In this document: positions 58,731-64,000 of the stretch, piece by piece
Position numbering within the stretch: position 1 is the first letter of the stretch
How the letters are laid out: every line of letters starts with the position of its first letter
DNA from: JALOKP01 sp963800865
GTDB lineage: Bacteria; Acidobacteriota; Polarisedimenticolia; J045
Reading direction: 5' to 3'
Assembly: GCA_963800865.1 (NCBI GenBank)
Contig: CAWDCL010000003.1
Span: 62,001-126,000, forward strand
Length of the DNA stretch: 64,000 nt
Translations under genes and position numbers: made by a program
Notes under the pieces: generated by a model
The model's database searches: none
Seen by the model: the letters and a program-made list of their open reading frames with translations, nothing else
What the model was told of the DNA's origin: nothing

Positions 58731-59891
58731 TCAATCTCCCGGGAGCCGCGCGGCGCCGACGATCGTGACCGGCGTTCCGGCGTCGATCAGCGCGAACAGC
58801 CGGTCCATGTCGCGGTCGCGGATGGCGACGCAGCCGTCGGTCCAGTTCGTGCCCTTCCCGCCGCCGCCGTGGATCTCGATGTTGTATCCGGGCCCACGCC
58901 CGCGGACCAGCCCGCGCCGCTTCGCGGCCGTGTACTCGGCCACGTCCGCCGCGGTCGGGTAGTTCAGCGGCAGGGCCTTGTAGTAGCGGCTGGTCGTCTT
59001 CTTCGCGGTGACGTGATAGCGCCCTTCCGGCGTCGCCGCGTCGCCCTGCACCAGCTTGTCGGAGAAGCCGTTGCGGCCGAACTCGGCGGTGTACGACGCG
59101 ATCACCTTGCGGTTCTTCACCACGAGCATCTTCTGCCGCTTCTTCTCGACCAGGATGACGGTCCCGCCGTCGCGCAGCGTCTCGTCCACCCAGGCCTGCC
59201 AGCGGCGCCGCAGGGTCGGGTCCGAGAAGCGCTCCATCCGCTTGCCGAGGGCCTTCTCCGCCGCGTCGACGTCCTCGGACGCCTCCGCGATCCGGGTCGC
59301 CATCATCGGCAGGTTCTTCATCCGCTCGACCTGGGCCACTTCCTCGACCGAGTGCTCGGCGCGACGGTAGGCGCGCTGCACCGAGCGGTCGCCCTTGAGC
59401 GCCTGCACCTGCGGCTCGATCTCCGCCAGCCGCGCCTCGAGCAGGCCGCGCTGCGAGGCCGACTCGCCGACCTTCTGCGCGGTGATCGCATCGGCCTTCG
59501 CGATCGCTTCGCGCGAGGAGCGCTCGACCTCGAACGCCAGCTGGGCGATCCGCTCGTTGGTGGAGAAGCGCACGAGCTTGCCCCGTTCCTCGGCGACGAG
59601 GCGCTCGAGGATCGCCGCCTTGAGCCGGGCGTCCTCGACCTCGGGCTTGGCCAGGACCCAGGCGTGGCTGCGGGCATCGCGGAAGGCGGCCCGGGCCTTG
59701 TCGATCTGCCGGACGGGGAGGGGTGGGGGGTCGAAGGCGTACCAGGCCACGAAGCTGCCGGCCGCCAGGACCGCCAGGAAGATCGCCGCCAGCACGATCC
59801 GCCGCCGGGTCAGGATGCCGCCCCGGGAGCGGCGGAGGCCAGCACCGGCCGCGTAGGCCGTCCCGGCGTCAGGGATCCACTCACCCGCCAT
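58731..59891 (-). CDS. L,D-transpeptidase with long coiled-coil N-terminus
   Basis: The 386-residue product has a membrane helix (about residues 28-48, RRRIVLAAIFLAVLAAGSFV) and a 190-residue helical, heptad-rich region (for example IAQLAFEVERSSREAIAKAD, then QALKGDRSVQRAYRRAEHSV). A C-terminal YkuD domain completes it (RQKMLVVKNRKVIASYTAEF; IEIHGGGGKGTNWTDGCVAI). The catalytic motif is TDGC in place of the commoner SHGC, a known variant. It is a periplasmic cell-wall enzyme whose coiled coil may hold it near a partner. It is separated from the next transpeptidase by 83 bases. Confidence 0.9.
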   Translation of the reverse strand: MAGEWIPDAGTAYAAGAGLRRSRGGILTRRRIVLAAIFLAVLAAGSFVAWYAFDPPPLPVRQIDKARAAFRDARSHAWVLAKPEVEDARLKAAILERLVAEERGKLVRFSTNERIAQLAFEVERSSREAIAKADAITAQKVGESASQRGLLEARLAEIEPQVQALKGDRSVQRAYRRAEHSVEEVAQVERMKNLPMMATRIAEASEDVDAAEKALGKRMERFSDPTLRRRWQAWVDETLRDGGTVILVEKKRQKMLVVKNRKVIASYTAEFGRNGFSDKLVQGDAATPEGRYHVTAKKTTSRYYKALPLNYPTAADVAEYTAAKRRGLVRGRGPGYNIEIHGGGGKGTNWTDGCVAIRDRDMDRLFALIDAGTPVTIVGAARLPGD

Positions 59892-60042
59892 CGGTTTCGG
59901 TCACCTGGTCGAAAAGAGAGGCGTGAAATCGGGGTCTGCATAAACGGAGGGGGGCGGGAAGGTCCGCCCCCCTCCGATAACGTACGATCTCGGCCGCTCG
60001 GCTTCCAGACCCGAGGACCGGGCAATGCGGCAAGGCCAGGAA

Positions 60043-60648
60043 CTAGCGCTTCTTCCCCTTGACCTTTTCCATCGCCTGGGCGATGTCCGACGCGATCTGG
60101 TCGGCCTTCATCCCGACGCTCTCGGCCTTCGCCTTGGCGTTCAGGTAGTCCTCGGTCCCCATCGCGTTCTCGGCTTCCTTCACGGCGCCTTCGAGCGCGG
60201 TGAGCTCGGACTTCATGGCCTCGATCTCGGCCTTGGTGTCCTTGCCGACCGGAGCCAGCGCCAGCGCGTCGGTCGCAGCCTGCCACTTGGTCTTGGCGGA
60301 CTCGATCATCGCGGTCGCTTCCTGCTTCGCCTTTTCCTTGTTGGCGATGGCTTCGGCCTTCGCGGTATCCGCGGCGGCGAGCGCCTGCTTGAGGACCTCT
60401 TCCGACTTCTTGTAGCTGCGGAACAGCGCGAACTTGCCGTTCTGGGTCTCGATTTCGGCCTGGGCCTGACTGAACAGGTCGGAGACCTTGGCGAGGGCGT
60501 CCGGCGCGTACATCTCGGCGCCTGCCTGCTTGTCGCCGTCGATGGCGCTCTGAACCTGGTTCACCAGCTCCTGCGGCGGCTTGGCGCAGCCCACGAGGGC
60601 CACCAATGCGAGCACGACGAGGCCGAGGTACAGGGTCTTTCTACGCAT
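60043..60648 (-). CDS. Coiled-coil lipoprotein
   Basis: The 201-residue product has a lipoprotein signal (LGLVVLALVALVGCAKPP), with the lipid-modified Cys at residue 21. Long amphipathic helices follow (SKKSEEVLKQALAAADTAKA-like, AMIESAKTKWQAATDALALA). Ala/Lys/Glu-rich, it resembles DUF4398-type outer-membrane or periplasmic lipoproteins. ATG 60648 follows CGGAGGATG. It is upstream of the L,D-transpeptidase genes on the same strand with a 151-base gap. It may tether or regulate them; no function is shown. Confidence 0.82.
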   Translation of the reverse strand: MRRKTLYLGLVVLALVALVGCAKPPQELVNQVQSAIDGDKQAGAEMYAPDALAKVSDLFSQAQAEIETQNGKFALFRSYKKSEEVLKQALAAADTAKAEAIANKEKAKQEATAMIESAKTKWQAATDALALAPVGKDTKAEIEAMKSELTALEGAVKEAENAMGTEDYLNAKAKAESVGMKADQIASDIAQAMEKVKGKKR

Positions 60649-61211
60649 CTTTCATCCTCCGAAAGCTCTCCGCTCTGCGGAGACGCTTCTGCGCGGACAT
60701 CCCGCGCTGCGATCCTACCACCGAACCCTTACTTCACCCTTATTCCCCGCGACCGATCAAAACTCCGTCGGGTACGGGCCTGCAACACCAAAACATTCCG
60801 TATTGGGAGCCTTCAGCCGACTGCCGGACCCTCCCGATCCGGACTCGGGCCGGCGGAGCCACCACCGGATCGGTTCCGGGCGGCCGCCTGGGCCCTCCCA
60901 TCTCTCGTTCGAGGCGCGGAGGCGCAAGCGCCCCGCTGCCGAATCGGGCATAGACAACACCCTGCCGGTCCATCCGTCAAGGGGCGCGCGGGGGGGGCGG
61001 ATCCGGAGGGCCGTGGCCGAACGCCGAATCGAAACAGGTAAGTCCATCCCGGTCAGCTCTTTAACTCGGAATTACCCGGTCCGAGGAGGCGTCCCGGAAG
61101 ATTACGGGTTGTAAGTCCCCGGGCCCCCAACGGACGGGAACGTGATGCGGCGCGCCGGCTGGCATCCCCCCTCGACTCGGCGGAGAGTAGCCCCTCGCCG
61201 GGAGGCCCTTG
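60649..61211. other. Intergenic gap between divergent genes
   Basis: The 563-base gap separates the lipoprotein (minus) from the SRPBCC fusion gene (plus), so it should hold promoters for both. It is slightly less G+C-rich than its surroundings (for example near 60740-60800). No gene passes inspection; the short frames are not coding-like. I see no clear sigma-70 site, tRNA or repeat, although a modest palindrome-rich stretch lies near 60950-61100. Confidence 0.5.
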
Positions 61212-62609
61212 ATGCCCGCTTCCACGACGCAGCGCTTCACCCACGAGAGCGCGCTCCGCGCGCCGGCTCGCGCGGTGTTCGACTGGCACGCGCGCCCCGG
61301 TGCGTTCGAGCGCCTCGCGCCGCCGTGGCAGCCGCTGCAGATCGTCGAATCGAGCGGCGGGATCGGGGACGGCGGCCGTGTCGTCTTCGACGCACGCTTC
61401 GGTCCTCTCTCCCGCCGCTGGGTGGCAGTGCACCGCGATGTCGTGCCCGGCGAGCGCTTCACCGACGAGCAGCTCAGCGGCCCGTTCGCCTCGTGGGTCC
61501 ACACGCACCGCTTCCTCGAGCAAGGCGAGGGCACGAGCCGGCTCGTGGACGAGGTCGAGTACCGGCTGCCCTTCGGCGCGCCGGCCGCGGCGCTCGGCGG
61601 CGCGCTGGCCGAACGCGAGATCGCGCGGCTGTTCCGCTTCCGCCACCGCCGCACGCGCGACGACCTCGCGCGGCACACGGCGTACGTCGACCGGCCACGG
61701 CTGGTCGTGGCGATGAGCGGGGCGAGCGGCCTGGTCGGCGGCGCGCTGGCGCCCTTCCTGACCACCGGCGGGCACACCGTGAGGCGGCTGGTCCGCCGCG
61801 CCGCCCGGCCCGGCTCCGGCGAGATCGCGTGGGATCCGGCGGGCCGGGTGCTCGACCCGGCGGTCCTCGAGGGGTGCGACGCCGTCGTGCACCTGGCCGG
61901 CGAGAACATCGGCGCGGCGCGCTGGACGGCGGCGCGGAAGGCGGCGATCCGGGAGAGCCGTGTCGCCTCCACCCGCCTGCTCTGCGAGGCGCTGGCGCGG
62001 ATGGCGCGCCCGCCGCGGGTCCTCGTCGCGGCCTCGGCGATCGGCTGGTACGGCGCGCGCGACGACGACCGCGGGCTCGACGAGCAGGGTCCCGCCGGGA
62101 CGGGATTCCTCGCCGACCTGACGCAGGCGTGGGAGGCGGCGCTGGAGCCGGCGCGCGCCGCGGGGATCCGCGTCGTCGCGCTGCGGATCGGAGTCGTGAT
62201 CGCCGCGCAGGGGGGCGCGCTGGCGAAGATGCTGCCGGCGTTCCGCGCCGGGCTGGGCGGGCCGATCGGCGGCGGGCGGCAGTGGGTCAGCTGGATCGCG
62301 CTCGACGACCTGGTCGGGATCGCGCACGCCGCGCTGTTCGAGGAGTCGTGGAACGGCCCGATCAACGCGGTCTCGCCGCAGGCGGTGCGGCAGTCCGAGC
62401 TGGCGCGGACGCTGGGGCGCGTGCTGCGCCGCCCGGCGCTGCTGCCGCTGCCGGCGTTTGCGGTGCGCGCGCTGTTCGGCGAGATGGGGCAGGAGCTGCT
62501 GCTCGACGGCGCGCGGATCGAGCCGCGGCGGCTGCTCGACGCCGGCTTCCCGTTCCTGCACGCGGCGCTCGAGGAGGCGCTGCGTTTCGATCTGGGCCGG
62601 AACGGGTAG
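61212..62609 (+). CDS. SRPBCC-TIGR01777 (SDR) fusion protein
   Basis: The 465-residue product joins two domains. The N-terminal half (about residues 1-155) is a SRPBCC/START-like ligand pocket (FDWHARPGAFERLAPPWQPL). The C-terminal half is a TIGR01777/YfcH-type extended short-chain dehydrogenase (VVAMSGASGLVGGALAPFLT, with the GASGLVG nucleotide motif, and VASTRLLCEALARM). It lacks an evident catalytic YxxxK in that part, as usual for the family. Start ATG 61212 is preceded by GGGAGG; a TTG lies three bases upstream. The gene comes 53 bases before an FAD oxidase. Function is unknown; a lipid or cofactor ligand is plausible. Confidence 0.87.
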   Translation: MPASTTQRFTHESALRAPARAVFDWHARPGAFERLAPPWQPLQIVESSGGIGDGGRVVFDARFGPLSRRWVAVHRDVVPGERFTDEQLSGPFASWVHTHRFLEQGEGTSRLVDEVEYRLPFGAPAAALGGALAEREIARLFRFRHRRTRDDLARHTAYVDRPRLVVAMSGASGLVGGALAPFLTTGGHTVRRLVRRAARPGSGEIAWDPAGRVLDPAVLEGCDAVVHLAGENIGAARWTAARKAAIRESRVASTRLLCEALARMARPPRVLVAASAIGWYGARDDDRGLDEQGPAGTGFLADLTQAWEAALEPARAAGIRVVALRIGVVIAAQGGALAKMLPAFRAGLGGPIGGGRQWVSWIALDDLVGIAHAALFEESWNGPINAVSPQAVRQSELARTLGRVLRRPALLPLPAFAVRALFGEMGQELLLDGARIEPRRLLDAGFPFLHAALEEALRFDLGRNG

Positions 62610-62662
62610 CGCGCGCGGCACGAAGTGACGGCGCAGACCGGACGGAGAGGGGCACAGGACCG

Positions 62663-63898
62663 ATGGTGCACGACGTGATCGTGATCGGCGGCGGGCTGGC
62701 GGGGCTGGCCTGCGCGCTGCGGCTGCAGCAGCAGGGGATCGAGGCGCTGGTGCTGGAGGGCGCGGACCGGGTCGGCGGACGGGTGCGTACCGACCGCGTC
62801 GAAGGGTTCGCGCTCGACCGCGGCTTCCAGGTCTACCTGTCCGCCTACCCCGAGGGGCAGCGGGTCCTGGACCACGAGGCGCTCGGGCTGAAGGCGTTCT
62901 ACCCCGGCGCGCTGGTCCGCCGTCGCGGGCGGTTCCACAAGGTGGCCGATCCGTGGCGCCGGCCGCTCGACGCGATCGCCGGCCTGGCCTCGCCGATCGG
63001 GACGCTCGGCGACAAGCTCAAGGTGCGCGCGCTGCGCCGTCGCGCGCGCGGCGGCACGGTCGAGGAGCGGCTCCGCGCGCCGCAGACGACGACGCTGGAG
63101 GCGCTGCGCCGCGACGGCTTCTCGGACGCGATGATCGACGCCTTCTTCCGGCCGTTCCTCGGCGGCGTGTTCCTGGAGCGCGAGCTCGAGACCTCGAGCC
63201 GGATGCTCGAGTTCGTCTTCCGGATGTTCTCGGCCGGGGACGCGGCGCTGCCGGTGAGCGGGATGCAGGCGATTCCCGAGCAGCTCGCGCTGCGCCTGCC
63301 GGTCGGGGCGGTGCGGACCGAGGCCGTGATCGTCGGCGTCGATCGCGAGGGGGTGACGCTCGCCGGCGGCAGGCGGCTGCCGGCGCGGGCGATCGTGGTT
63401 GCGACCGAAGGGCCGGAGGCGGCGCGGCTGGTCGGCGGCGATCTCGGCCCGGCGCCGGCCCCGGCGCGCGGGGTGACGTGCCTCTACTTCGCGGCCGCCC
63501 GGCCGCCGGTCGCCGAGCCGATCCTGGTGCTCGACGGCGACGGCGCGGGACCGGTCAACAACCTGTGCGTGCCGAGCCAGGTCCAGCCGGGCTACGCGCC
63601 GCCGGGGGCGTCGCTGGTCTCCGTCACGGTGCTCGGCGTGCCGGCGCTGGGCGACGCGGCGCTGCGGGCCGCCGTGCTCGACCAGCTCACCGGGTGGTTC
63701 GGTGCGGCCGTGCGCGGCTGGCAGCACCTGCGGACCTACCGGATCCCGTACGCGCTCCCGTCGGCGACGCCGTCCGAACTCGATCCGCCGTCGCGGGCCG
63801 CGCGCCTGCGCGACGGGCTCTACGTCGCAGGCGACCATCGCGAGAACCCGTCGATCCAGGGGGCGCTGGTCTCGGGCGGCTCGCGGCGGAGGCGCTGA
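62663..63898 (+). CDS. FAD-dependent amine oxidase/phytoene-desaturase-like protein (frameshift near 63877)
   Basis: The 411-residue flavoprotein has the FAD-binding motif (HDVIVIGGGLAGLACALRLQ, then EGADRVGGRVRTD). It carries the amine-oxidase/desaturase pattern, with FRPFLGGVFLERELETSSRM in mid-protein and a C-terminal GLYVAGDHRENPSIQGALVS. The natural end (SGRLAAEALIGESERR) lies one frame over, so one base seems lost near 63877 and the gene really ends at 63933. Proteins of this type act in carotenoid, heme or lipid oxidation. Its neighbour upstream, the SRPBCC fusion, is often found beside such oxidases. The substrate is unknown. Confidence 0.85.
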   Translation: MVHDVIVIGGGLAGLACALRLQQQGIEALVLEGADRVGGRVRTDRVEGFALDRGFQVYLSAYPEGQRVLDHEALGLKAFYPGALVRRRGRFHKVADPWRRPLDAIAGLASPIGTLGDKLKVRALRRRARGGTVEERLRAPQTTTLEALRRDGFSDAMIDAFFRPFLGGVFLERELETSSRMLEFVFRMFSAGDAALPVSGMQAIPEQLALRLPVGAVRTEAVIVGVDREGVTLAGGRRLPARAIVVATEGPEAARLVGGDLGPAPAPARGVTCLYFAAARPPVAEPILVLDGDGAGPVNNLCVPSQVQPGYAPPGASLVSVTVLGVPALGDAALRAAVLDQLTGWFGAAVRGWQHLRTYRIPYALPSATPSELDPPSRAARLRDGLYVAGDHRENPSIQGALVSGGSRRRR

Positions 63899-63967
63899 TC
63901 GGCGAGAGCGAGCGCCGCGGAACGATCGCGTGATGGCCGCGCCCCGGATGGTGCCGAGGGCGGCGCC

Positions 63968-64000
63968 GTGATCCGGCGGGACCGATTCGCCGGCGTCGAC
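63968..64000 (+). CDS. Possible start of next gene (cut by window edge)
   Basis: A GTG at 63968 opens a frame that continues to the window end (IRRDRFAGVD). Only eleven codons are visible, so no function can be proposed. It follows the oxidase with a gap of 34 bases after the restored stop and may be a co-transcribed gene. A short frame ending at 63971 overlaps it and is probably not coding. Confidence 0.3.
   Translation, partial: MIRRDRFAGVD

Noticed and set aside
61061..63838. 925-codon minus-strand frame opposite the SRPBCC fusion and FAD oxidase
   Set aside because: It is Arg/Ala-rich with no domain, and lies opposite two conserved genes.

Overview
The window is a very G+C-rich stretch of a diderm, flagellated bacterium. 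FlgH and FlgI (L- and P-rings) indicate an outer membrane. FlhF/FlhG, FliW/CsrA, FlgM/FliA and near-consensus sigma-54 sites resemble deltaproteobacterial or Acidobacteriota-type flagellar control. I cannot place the organism from sequence alone; Acidobacteriota or a neighbouring deep-branching phylum is a low-confidence guess. Long antisense open frames are everywhere because of the base composition and were ignored.

Region 1 (1-25860) is a nearly unbroken flagellar supercluster on the + strand: fliK, flgD, flgE, a fliN-like SpoA gene, fliO, fliP, fliQ, fliR, flhB, flhA, flhF, flhG, fliA, fliM, fliN, two small unknowns, flgF, flgG, flgA, flgH, flgI, flgJ, flgM, flgN, flgK, flgL, fliW, csrA, an HDOD gene, motA, motB and fliL. 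Four sigma-54 sites lie before fliK, flgD, the first fliN and flgF. Two sigma-28-like sites lie before flgM (inside flgJ) and before motA. Together they suggest an RpoN class, then a FliA class gated by FlgM, with FliW/CsrA acting after transcription. fliF, fliG, fliH, fliI, flgB, flgC and flagellin are not in the window; some may lie upstream.

Region 2 (25860-27400) holds short palindromic repeats, a small unknown gene, the tmRNA gene ssrA (tag ANTNYAIAA) and a universal stress protein.

Region 3 (27400-39280) looks like part of an aryl-polyene/xanthomonadin-type pathway. It has an AMP-dependent acyl/aryl ligase, a ketosynthase, a chain-length-factor-like partner without the active-site Cys, a family-2 glycosyltransferase, a ketoreductase and a polysaccharide deacetylase. 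After an intervening secreted PKD/FN3 protein come a chorismatase (FkbO/Hyg5/XanB2 family, the source of hydroxybenzoate) and a methyltransferase.

Region 4 (39280-53541) has a small membrane protein, an FKBP isomerase, and a very large secreted protein. That protein has seven repeated modules (Ig-like strand domain, jelly-roll-like domain, thrombospondin-3 calcium repeats), followed by three beta-propellers with PKD domains.

Region 5 (53538-64000) is envelope and lipid metabolism. A fatty-acid desaturase, FAD oxidoreductase, DUF1365 and DUF2878 form one operon. Next come two L,D-transpeptidases with an accessory protein, a coiled-coil lipoprotein, a SRPBCC-TIGR01777 fusion and an FAD-dependent amine oxidase/desaturase.

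About 21 apparent single-base frameshifts interrupt otherwise well-conserved genes: fliK, flhB, the PKD protein twice, FKBP, the giant protein about 14 times, the desaturase and the last oxidase. Several sit in G or C runs. Consensus errors in the assembly are the simplest explanation, and affected genes are annotated at their inferred full extent with the break positions given.
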